Shown piece after piece: positions 50,202 to 57,688 of a DNA stretch of 64,000 nucleotides (within the stretch, counting starts at the first letter, position 1; each line of letters begins with the position of its first letter). The translations under genes and the position numbers were made by a program. The notes under the pieces are model-generated. The model saw only the letters and a list, made by a program, of their open reading frames with translations. It did no database searches and had not been told where the DNA came from. This stretch comes from Andalucia godoyi (Eukaryota; Discoba; Jakobea; Jakobida; Andaluciidae). The stretch is taken from assembly GCA_009859145.1 (NCBI GenBank), contig VRVR01000022.1, positions 1 through 64,000 on the forward strand. Direction: 5' to 3'.

Positions 50202-51392
50202 ATGAGTGATCGAAGTGGGAGTGCGGTGACGTTTGAACAGCTTGGACTGAGTGATAATCTTCTTCGTGGAATTTACGCAAGTGGATTTACAGCACCGTCC
50301 GCGATTCAGATCAAGTCTCTTCCTCCGCTGCTGATTCAAAAGCGCCACGTCGTAGCGCAGGCTCCTTCAGGAACGGGAAAATCGACCATGATCGCAATGG
50401 CTGCGCTGCAGTGCACAACGCTTTCAGAGCTTCTTCCGCAGGTCGTGGTTCTTTCGCCGACCCGTGAACTGGCATCGCAGACAGTGAACGTCGCGAACGA
50501 TATGGGCGTTCACATGACTGGGCTCAAAACGATGACGTGTGTTGGGGGAACATTGCTGGGAAACGATCTTAAACAGCTTGACTCGGGCGTGCATATCGTG
50601 TCTGGGACGCCGGGACGTGTGCTGGACGTGCTGAAGCGAGGTGCTTTGAATCCGCGAAAGGTGAAGATGTGGGTCCTCGACGAGGCCGATGAGCTGCTCA
50701 AACTTGGCTTCCGAGAAGCAATCTCGGATATCTTTCGATACCTGTCCTCGGCAACTGCGAAATCGACGAAATCGGGCGCTGGACTGCAGTGTTTTGTGAT
50801 CAGCGCAACGATTTCAAAAGAGGTCCTCGAGCTTGTGCAGCCGTTCTTCTATGAACAAGAACCTGTGAAGATCCTGGTTCGGAAAGACCAGATTAGTCTG
50901 GAAGGAATTCGGCAGTTCTATGTGGATGTCGAAAAGGAAGAATGGAAGTTTGAAACGCTCTGTGATCTGTATGATTCACTCGTGATTACGCAAGCCGTCA
51001 TCTTCTGCAACAACAAGTCTACCGTCGACTCGCTCTCAAAGAAGATGACGCAGTCCGGCTTCACAGTGGCGGCAATTCACGGAGATCTGGATCAAACGCA
51101 GCGAAACAAGGTCATGGACGACTTTCGAAAGGGGGAAGCACGAGTCCTCATAGCCACGGACCTGTGGTCAAGAGGTCTCGATGTCTCGCAGATCTCGCTT
51201 GTTATCAACTACGATGTTCCACGGAGCAGGGATGTGTACTTGCACAGAATTGGTCGTTCAGGTCGGTATGGCAGGCGCGGAGTGGCAATCAACCTTGTTA
51301 CTGCCGACGACCGATCCATCATCCGTGAACTGGAGGACTGGTACAAGGTCCGCATCACACAGATGCCTCGGGATCTCGACATTATGAATTAA
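50202..51392 (+). CDS. EIF4A3: DEAD-box RNA helicase, eIF4A3/FAL1-like
   Basis: A 396-residue minimal DEAD-box helicase. Visible motifs: Q motif (F11 ... SAIQ), motif I APSGTGKS (54-61), PTRELASQ, GG, GTPGRVLD, DEAD, SAT, then in domain 2 VIFCNN, TDLWSRGLD and HRIGRSGRYGR. The last two favour the eIF4A3/FAL1 branch (TDVWARGLD, HRIGRSGRYGR) over translation factor eIF4A (HRIGRGGRFGR). eIF4A3 is the RNA clamp of the exon junction complex and, as Fal1, acts in small-subunit rRNA processing. In a gene-dense, intron-poor genome the ribosomal role may dominate; this is inference. Motif I has Pro-Ser where most eIF4A proteins have Gln-Ser, and ends GKS, not GKT. Paralog assignment is not certain. 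Confidence 0.87.
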   Translation: MSDRSGSAVTFEQLGLSDNLLRGIYASGFTAPSAIQIKSLPPLLIQKRHVVAQAPSGTGKSTMIAMAALQCTTLSELLPQVVVLSPTRELASQTVNVANDMGVHMTGLKTMTCVGGTLLGNDLKQLDSGVHIVSGTPGRVLDVLKRGALNPRKVKMWVLDEADELLKLGFREAISDIFRYLSSATAKSTKSGAGLQCFVISATISKEVLELVQPFFYEQEPVKILVRKDQISLEGIRQFYVDVEKEEWKFETLCDLYDSLVITQAVIFCNNKSTVDSLSKKMTQSGFTVAAIHGDLDQTQRNKVMDDFRKGEARVLIATDLWSRGLDVSQISLVINYDVPRSRDVYLHRIGRSGRYGRRGVAINLVTADDRSIIRELEDWYKVRITQMPRDLDIMN

Positions 51393-51567
51393 TGGATCCC
51401 AAGAGGCTTGTGTTTCTTTCTTTGTTTTTCCTTCCTTCTTCTTTTTCATTTTTATATAAGCTGTACATTCCTTCGATTTGCCGCGGAAATAAACACCCCA
51501 CGCCCCGCACTCATCTGAACCTTCTTCCGGTGGGATGCTTCATGACGTTCACACGTCATTGCACATT

Positions 51568-53331
51568 CTATCGCATTTGCATACGGACGGCCCACCGCAA
51601 ATCATCTCGGCGTTTCTCAGTCGGCACGTCGTACCCCTCCAACACTCGTTCTCGCTTGATCACTCCACGTTCGCGGTCCCGCTCTCGCTGCTGCGAAACT
51701 TTGCGCTCTTCGGCATCCTTGACCTGCTGCGCCATGCGAACTCGCACCGCCCAGCGAGTATCCTTCTGCCCGTTGTTCGCCAAAAATGAGTCTCGCTTCC
51801 AGATGGACTGCATCCTTTGATACCGGGAAACCGGGTCTGCCTTTCTCCGTAACGTCGTTGTCGCGTTCGCCACAGATGAAATGTTGGATCGGGCAGAAAG
51901 CGGTCGTCGAGCAGACAGCGGCGTGGCACCGGCACCAGCACCAGCACCAGCACCAAGACCTGTGCTCGCACTACCACACGGAGAAACAGCCGCCAATCGT
52001 CCGGCATTCCCATAGGAAGACGCTGGTCGCACTGGAATCTTGCTTCCAAGATGCGTGGCTGTTCTTCGAGGAGTGCTGGACGGCTCTGCATACTGCCGCA
52101 TTGTTGCAGAGAGAGGTCGGCTTTTTGCCATGGGTGTGCTTGCGGTGACAGTCTTTGCAGATGCTGGTCTCGTCTTCTGCGAGCCAGCCTTTTTCTGCGG
52201 ATGAACTGCAGAAGAGCGAGTTTGCTGGAATGTCGAACCTCCACCACCCCTCGCACGATCTTCCTTGTCCTCCTCAGCAACATCTTCCTCATCCGAATAC
52301 CCCCGGATGGTACGACGCATGCGATCAAACACGCTTTCCCTCTTCCAATAGGACGACTCATTATCATGCTCATTCTCGTTTCCCGCATCTTCGTACACCT
52401 TGTACCGTTCCAGATCTTCATCGTCCTCAGAAGCTCCTCGCTGGTGCTCGTGCTGGTGCTCGTGCTGGTGCTGGTGCTGGTGCTGAATTCGATCGCTCGC
52501 GCCATATGGCCTCATACGATTCTGCTGACTGGAAAATCTCTCATCCAGTCTTGGCGCATCCTCGTCGTCTCCGTTATCGTTGCTGTCGTTTTCAGAACCG
52601 GAAGACTCGGACAGTGACAACTGTGTCGTATCCTCGGCATCTCCATCATCCGCTCCAGAACGCCGAAACCCTTCCACAGTCTTTGATTGCGGCATTCGAT
52701 CCCCAGAGCCCTGATAGCCGCTTCTCTGCCGATGCACCTGCTCCTCAGCCTCTTCTTCATCATCGTCATCATCATCGTCAGATTCTCCCGATCGACGACT
52801 GCGTCGAGATTCATTCATGCCAAACTCGGCATACGCTGCAGAAAGTCTCTTCCGAATATACTCGTCATCGGACAGGTCATCCGATCCATACCCTTCTTCC
52901 TCTCCATCATGTTCACGCCGCGGCTGCACTCGGTGCTTCTTCGCTTCCTGCTCTTGATGAACAGCGTGTCGGCTACTTCTACCACCACTGACGACAGCAG
53001 GGCGATGCTTCTTGTCACTCGACAAAGGATGCTCAACATTCAAATCAAGTCGGCGAGGAAGATGCTTCTTTGGCGGACTGGACGCCGGTCTCGTGTCTAC
53101 TCTCTCCTCATCAATATCTTCTTCCTCTTCATCGTCTGCATCGTCAGTGCCGCCGCCGCTGCTGTCCATTTCTTCCAGAATTGATCGCTTTCCAAGATGC
53201 GCCATCGACGACTTTGACGAATTGGAAAGGATCATCGAATGCTCAGCGAGAAACTCGTTCCAAACGGACTCAGGAAGCTGGATCCCAAGCCGCTCAAGCT
53301 CTGCCTGGACTTCGGATACTGAAATCGACAT
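51568..53331 (-). CDS. HYLS1: HYLS1 centriolar protein
   Basis: A 587-residue protein. HYLS1 is a centriole component recruited through SAS-4/CPAP that is needed for building transition fibres and cilia, not for centriole duplication. The signature is C-terminal: the HYLS-1 box DPVSRYQRMQSIWKRD followed by RWAVRVRMAQQ, and the final YDVPTEKRRDDLRWAVR, which closely matches the human end (VPTEKKRSALRWGVR). The N-terminal 60 residues are helical. Between them lies a long disordered insert, unusual for the family (human 299 residues), containing acidic runs (DDADDEEEEDIDEE), a Gln-His repeat encoded by a GGTGCT-type microsatellite at about 52440-52485, and an Ala/Gly repeat. The start at 53331 is the first ATG. 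Confidence 0.88.
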   Translation of the reverse strand: MSISVSEVQAELERLGIQLPESVWNEFLAEHSMILSNSSKSSMAHLGKRSILEEMDSSGGGTDDADDEEEEDIDEERVDTRPASSPPKKHLPRRLDLNVEHPLSSDKKHRPAVVSGGRSSRHAVHQEQEAKKHRVQPRREHDGEEEGYGSDDLSDDEYIRKRLSAAYAEFGMNESRRSRRSGESDDDDDDDEEEAEEQVHRQRSGYQGSGDRMPQSKTVEGFRRSGADDGDAEDTTQLSLSESSGSENDSNDNGDDEDAPRLDERFSSQQNRMRPYGASDRIQHQHQHQHEHQHEHQRGASEDDEDLERYKVYEDAGNENEHDNESSYWKRESVFDRMRRTIRGYSDEEDVAEEDKEDRARGGGGSTFQQTRSSAVHPQKKAGSQKTRPASAKTVTASTPMAKSRPLSATMRQYAEPSSTPRRTATHLGSKIPVRPASSYGNAGRLAAVSPCGSASTGLGAGAGAGAGATPLSARRPLSARSNISSVANATTTLRRKADPVSRYQRMQSIWKRDSFLANNGQKDTRWAVRVRMAQQVKDAEERKVSQQRERDRERGVIKRERVLEGYDVPTEKRRDDLRWAVRMQMR

Positions 53332-53416
53332 GTTCCGTCTTGTATATTCGTAAGTGTGGCGGGGAGGGTTAGTAACAACAGCCAGTCTTTAGACAATCTA
53401 AGTTATTGTTGTTGTT

Positions 53417-53453
<37 letters not shown>

Positions 53454-53807
53454 TTTTTTGTTTAATTAAAAAAATAATAATAAAACGAAAACAAAAACCA
53501 GAAAATGAAAAGCGAAATGAAAAGTCAAGTTTGGGACTTCGAAACGGGAATTTCAAAAGGAGTTTGGAAACTTTTTAACGGAACACCAAAAAAGGGGGCT
53601 CCAGCATCACGTGATACAAACAATAAAAATTAAACAACCCTTAATATGTGGACATAGAGAACGATCTCGTCAAACTCGTCTCTCGCATTTGCTTTCGTTC
53701 GCTCGATTCCATTTGATTCTCTACTTGGATTCTTCTTTAATGAGTTTTGAATTTGTTTTGCAAGAATATAAAAGTTGTATAGAAGAGCGTGTATCAGTAT
53801 ATGCAGT
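53332..53807. repeat. Divergent spacer, HYLS1 / DUF229 gene, with (GTT)n run
   Basis: A GTT triplet run spans 53405-53460, followed by A-rich sequence. Both promoters must lie here. A TCACGTGA octamer at 53607-53614 is placed centrally. Confidence 0.75.
53607..53614. promoter_or_regulatory. TCACGTGA palindrome in the HYLS1/DUF229 divergent promoter
   Basis: The octamer lies 193 bp before the DUF229 start and 275 bp before the HYLS1 start. It is the third of three copies in promoter regions of this window. Confidence 0.35.
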
Positions 53808-55985
53808 ATGCGGTTGATGTCGTGGATCACGTCTAGTGAACACTTTCCGACTGTCCGAGTGTTTCTTCCCCTAGTTTCGTTTTATTTATCCTTTCTAGCG
53901 CGCGATCACTATGCAAAGTCCCTTGGAGCCGGGACATCCGAGTTTGATGTTCAGATCACGCACTTGTTTCTCTCTCTTTTCTTAATTGCGGCGGCGCTGT
54001 TCCTTATTCTGGTGTCAAATGTCCCTGTGTGGGCTAGAACCGTGTGCTGCTTGTCGATCCTCGGATACTTTGCAGTGCTGATGGGGTCCGCAAAGGTCGA
54101 TCGGAAGACCAACCTCACGCGGTCGTTGCTCAATTTACTCGCGACATCGATGGTCCTTCTTGCTGCTTCGGTGGGTCTTACAATATATGGATGCGTCAAG
54201 TTTCCGGTGTTTCACAGGAGGCGATTGGGAGTGCCCATTGGGCTCTGGATGGCTGTTTTCGCCGTCGGTACTATGTCCCTGTTCTACACCTCAAGACTAC
54301 TGTGGTTCTATGTTGCGTGGCCGAAAGGCATCCACGACCATTTGTACTCGTCGGAGGGAATCCGCGCAACATCGGATGATCCAGCTGGGACGCTCAGCCC
54401 ACCGTATGCTTGTTTGATCAACACCCCGTTCCCGTATCTCAGTGCGCTGCCGGATCAAGCACTCAATTTCTGGGCGGGAGGCCTTCACTGCCCGTCGAAA
54501 GTCGGTGATTTGGCCACACTGCGCTGGGATCCAGTCTCGGTGTCCGTTCTCGTGCAGCTCAGGTGCGACGGAACGCAAGCGCCCGTGGGCGTCACTGTCA
54601 ACCCAACGAACATCGAGCAGAGTCTTAATGAGCCATGGTACGAAGAACGCATGTTTACGGAGTGGTTGGAACATGCGAAAAAGGCTGCAAAGACGCCGAA
54701 AGTCTTGTTTATGAGCCACAAGCCGGTGCAGCTGTCGGACGTCGAGATTGAGCTTCCGGCAAATGCTGACTGGATCGAGGTTCGATGCGGAGTTCAACGC
54801 CGGATTATGCCAGTCGTTGCTCCAAAATTCATGACATTTAGACCGCACGACATGAAGAAGTCGGTTGCGGATTGGAAGGCGCTTCGACCGAATGTTATCA
54901 TGCTCCTATTTGATGCTGTTTCGAGACCGCAAGCGCATCGTGCGCTTCCGAAGACGTTTGCTTTGCTAGAACAATTCGCACCGGGGCTTGTGCACGCAAA
55001 GGAAGAAAAGACGGCACCAGTGTATGGATATCTCCAAAATCGGGTGAAGATGGACGCTTTCGAATTTATGCGGTACCATTCTCTTGGCCATGCCACGGCC
55101 CACAACGCACCGCGGATGACCAGAGGCATGGCAACGTGCGATCCCGACGAGGTTGCATCGCCATTCAAAAGCGACTATGGAGCTTCTCCCTGCAACAACG
55201 ACTTTGAGACGCATCCGTTTCTCTGGCAACAGTTCAAGGGCGCAGGATATGCCACCATGTTTAATGTTGCGGAATGCGACGACTATCTGTCCGCATTGAA
55301 TGCCCCGTTCCGAGCTTCCGGGTCGTTTATCCACAAGTTTGTGGATCACTATTTGTCACCCATGTACTGTGATGAGGAATACGATGGAGCAGAGAGATCG
55401 AATTTCCAAGGGGCGTACGGTCTGACGAGGAGATGCATGGGCGGTGCATCTGTGTTTGACATTTCAATGGAGGCGGTGTCGCAGGCTCTTGATCACTATT
55501 CAACATCTCTCACTCCCCTCTTTGCCTATGTCCACTTGATGGAAGGCCACGAAGGCACCGGAGAAATCATCAAGTCTGTGGACGCTGCTCTTGTCGCTTG
55601 GCTCGAGAAGACCATGGTGCAGTACGGACACAACACGATTTTTGTCCTCGCAAGCGACCATGGCTCGCACATGGGGCCGAACTACTTGGTCACTCGTGCA
55701 GGTTCGTTGGAACATAGGCTTCCATTGTGGGTCACAGCATTTCCAAAATCCTACGTCGACCATCGCAACATTCGCGCAACGCTGCTTGACAACACCAGAC
55801 GACTGGTCACCGCCGATGATTTCCATGCCACATTTGCAGACATTGCCGCCACTGCAGCCGGGAAACCTTACGTGGCGAACGGAAGACTCGGCAAGAGCCT
55901 TGCTGCCGAAACAGTCGGCGATCGCCCCTGCAACGCCGTCGGCATCAAGCGCAACTGCCTCTGCTCTCCTTCCGTCGTACCGTAG
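53808..55985 (+). CDS. DUF229 membrane protein (alkaline phosphatase/sulfatase fold)
   Basis: A 725-residue protein from the ATG at 53808 (a second, MSW, lies three codons later). About five hydrophobic segments occupy the first 200 residues, including HLFLSLFLIAAALFLILVSN and WMAVFAVGTMSLFYTSRLLW. A large extracytoplasmic domain follows. It contains RPNVIMLLFDAVSRPQAHRA and LASDHGSHMG, the nucleophile-side and metal-binding blocks of the DUF229 family within the alkaline phosphatase/sulfatase superfamily, plus ECDDYLS and FAYVHLMEGHEG. The role of DUF229 proteins is unknown; the fold suggests phosphate, sulphate or phosphoethanolamine transfer on glycans or lipids. A tail of conserved cysteines (RPCNA...RNCLC) ends the protein. 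An AAATAAAG signal lies 45 bp after the stop. Confidence 0.8.
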   Translation: MRLMSWITSSEHFPTVRVFLPLVSFYLSFLARDHYAKSLGAGTSEFDVQITHLFLSLFLIAAALFLILVSNVPVWARTVCCLSILGYFAVLMGSAKVDRKTNLTRSLLNLLATSMVLLAASVGLTIYGCVKFPVFHRRRLGVPIGLWMAVFAVGTMSLFYTSRLLWFYVAWPKGIHDHLYSSEGIRATSDDPAGTLSPPYACLINTPFPYLSALPDQALNFWAGGLHCPSKVGDLATLRWDPVSVSVLVQLRCDGTQAPVGVTVNPTNIEQSLNEPWYEERMFTEWLEHAKKAAKTPKVLFMSHKPVQLSDVEIELPANADWIEVRCGVQRRIMPVVAPKFMTFRPHDMKKSVADWKALRPNVIMLLFDAVSRPQAHRALPKTFALLEQFAPGLVHAKEEKTAPVYGYLQNRVKMDAFEFMRYHSLGHATAHNAPRMTRGMATCDPDEVASPFKSDYGASPCNNDFETHPFLWQQFKGAGYATMFNVAECDDYLSALNAPFRASGSFIHKFVDHYLSPMYCDEEYDGAERSNFQGAYGLTRRCMGGASVFDISMEAVSQALDHYSTSLTPLFAYVHLMEGHEGTGEIIKSVDAALVAWLEKTMVQYGHNTIFVLASDHGSHMGPNYLVTRAGSLEHRLPLWVTAFPKSYVDHRNIRATLLDNTRRLVTADDFHATFADIAATAAGKPYVANGRLGKSLAAETVGDRPCNAVGIKRNCLCSPSVVP

Positions 55986-56326
55986 TCAGCTCGACGGAAA
56001 AGCAAAAAATATTTTTAAAACAATATCGAAATAAAGACGAAATTGATGCCTTGATGCAATCCTGGTTTGGGCCCTGCCTGTCAACTCTCGTCTCTCTCTG
56101 TGTCTCTCTCTCTCTCTCCCTCTCCTTTCTCCGAGCCCAAAGTACGTGTCTCCGTCGCTTCCCTTTTTCTTTTTGGTTTTTTGTTTTGTGGTCGACTATT
56201 TCGTATAGGCTCATTTCATAATAATTGTTATTGCTGTTGTTGAATAATTTCTATTAATATTATTAATATTATTATATTTTTTATTATTATTATTATTTTA
56301 TTTTATTTTTGGTGCAGCGGAGAAAG
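55986..56326. other. AT-rich spacer between DUF229 and CAPZB genes
   Basis: Pyrimidine-rich at 56090-56130, then nearly pure A/T with ATT repeats from 56218 to 56310. The sequence TTTTTGGTGCAG just before the CAPZB start looks like a 3' splice site, so the first CAPZB exon could be non-coding and upstream; no donor was identified. Confidence 0.45.
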
Positions 56327-57142
56327 ATGAGTGATGAGCGCCTTGATGCAGCGCTTGATTTGATGCGCCGAATGAGTCCTGCAAAGACTGCGGAGAATCT
56401 GACTCGGCTCGCAGCGCTTGTTCCGGAGATGACGGATTCGCTTCTGCAGACGATTGACCAGCCGCTGAAGTCGACGCAGTGTCCGTCGACTGGAAACCAG
56501 TTTTTGCTATCAGACTTCAACCGCGATGGCGACTCGTTCCGGTCTCCGTGGTCCAATGAGTACGTTCCAGCAATCGAAGACGGGATCTCGCCTTCCGAGG
56601 CCCTGCGTCTTGTGGAGCGCGAAATGAACGAGACGTGGAAGGCATATGCACGGGCGTATCATGACCAGGGCGCGGTGTCTTCTGTGTACTGCTGGGATCT
56701 TGAAGATGGGACGTTTGCGGAAACGGGAGGGTTTGCAGCAGCGTTTCTGATCAAGAAGCAGCTTGAAAAGGGCTGCTGGGACGCTATTCATGTCGTTCAG
56801 GTCAACCCCGCCCAAGGGTCACAGGACAGGGCTACGTATACTCTGACGTCGACGGTCATGGTTGCACTGGAAGCAAGAGATATGGATCTTGGTGGGTCGC
56901 TGACGAGACAGCGGTCCGTGGAAATGGCGCTGCGGCACGGAAAGCGATCGCACATCGCAAACATTGGAGGAATGATCCAGGACGAGGAGCTCCGGCTTAG
57001 AACCCAGATCGAAGATGTTTACTTTGGAAAAACCGCTGAAATTGCTGGTTTGCTTCACTCCAGGACATCTTTGCAAGAACGGGATGCGCGCAAGAACCTC
57101 GCGATGGGCCTCTCTGCCGCCCTCAACAACCGCAAGGCTTAG
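56327..57142 (+). CDS. CAPZB: F-actin capping protein subunit beta
   Basis: A 271-residue protein (human 277). With the alpha subunit it forms the heterodimer that caps filament barbed ends and is also part of dynactin. It matches end to end: the start MSDERLDAALDLMRRMSP is the classic N-terminus and fixes the start at 56327 (the frame extends six codons upstream without an ATG). Other blocks are DQPLK, YNRDGDSFRSPWSN (here FNRDGDSF), VSSVYCWDLE, GCWDAIHVVQV, YTLTSTVMV, NLGGSLTRQ (here DLGGSLTRQ), HIANIGGMIQDEE and VYFGKT. The C-terminal amphipathic tentacle is present. An ETGGF insertion in the loop after WDLEDGTF is slightly longer than in animals. Confidence 0.96.
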   Translation: MSDERLDAALDLMRRMSPAKTAENLTRLAALVPEMTDSLLQTIDQPLKSTQCPSTGNQFLLSDFNRDGDSFRSPWSNEYVPAIEDGISPSEALRLVEREMNETWKAYARAYHDQGAVSSVYCWDLEDGTFAETGGFAAAFLIKKQLEKGCWDAIHVVQVNPAQGSQDRATYTLTSTVMVALEARDMDLGGSLTRQRSVEMALRHGKRSHIANIGGMIQDEELRLRTQIEDVYFGKTAEIAGLLHSRTSLQERDARKNLAMGLSAALNNRKA

Positions 57143-57688
57143 GAAAACGAAAGGGGACTCCTGTCTACCTGGCTCTCTAGTTCTGACCCTATCTCTCGCT
57201 TCCACTGGAGTGCATGTGGGCTGCTTCCTTTCTGTCATCTTCTGTCCTCAAAAAAGAAAAGAAAAAAATAATCTGTTTCACTCTTGAACTTTCTCTGTTG
57301 TTTTCTCCGTCCTTGTGTGTGCGTGTGTGCGTGTGTGTGTAGCACGTTTTTTGATTGTGTTGCTGTTGCTTTTTTTCCCTTGGTGGGGAGGACGTTTGAG
57401 ACTTCCCGACGATAATTTTTGTTTCATTTGGTCCCAGTGCAACTGCGCAATGGGCAAAAGAGAAGGAAACAATGAATAAACGAAAAGACCTCTAGGGAAA
57501 AAAGAGCAACATCTTTGGTTTTGCTTGTTCGGAACCTTGGTTATACTTTCTTTGGAAGCTTCCTGTTTTCTCTTTTGATGACGCATCAACAAAGCCAATG
57601 TGTTGCTGTTCACATACGTATATGTATTATGTGGGTATATATTACATGCCGATATGATACATGAGAAACCGAGGAGCGCAGGTCGTTG
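57143..57688. other. Convergent 3' spacer, CAPZB / LRR coiled-coil gene
   Basis: No gene was found. A GT-rich run lies at 57315-57345 and an AATAAAC-type signal near 57475. Short TATA/TGTA-rich sequence precedes the stop of the LRR gene. No structural RNA was recognised. Confidence 0.45.
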
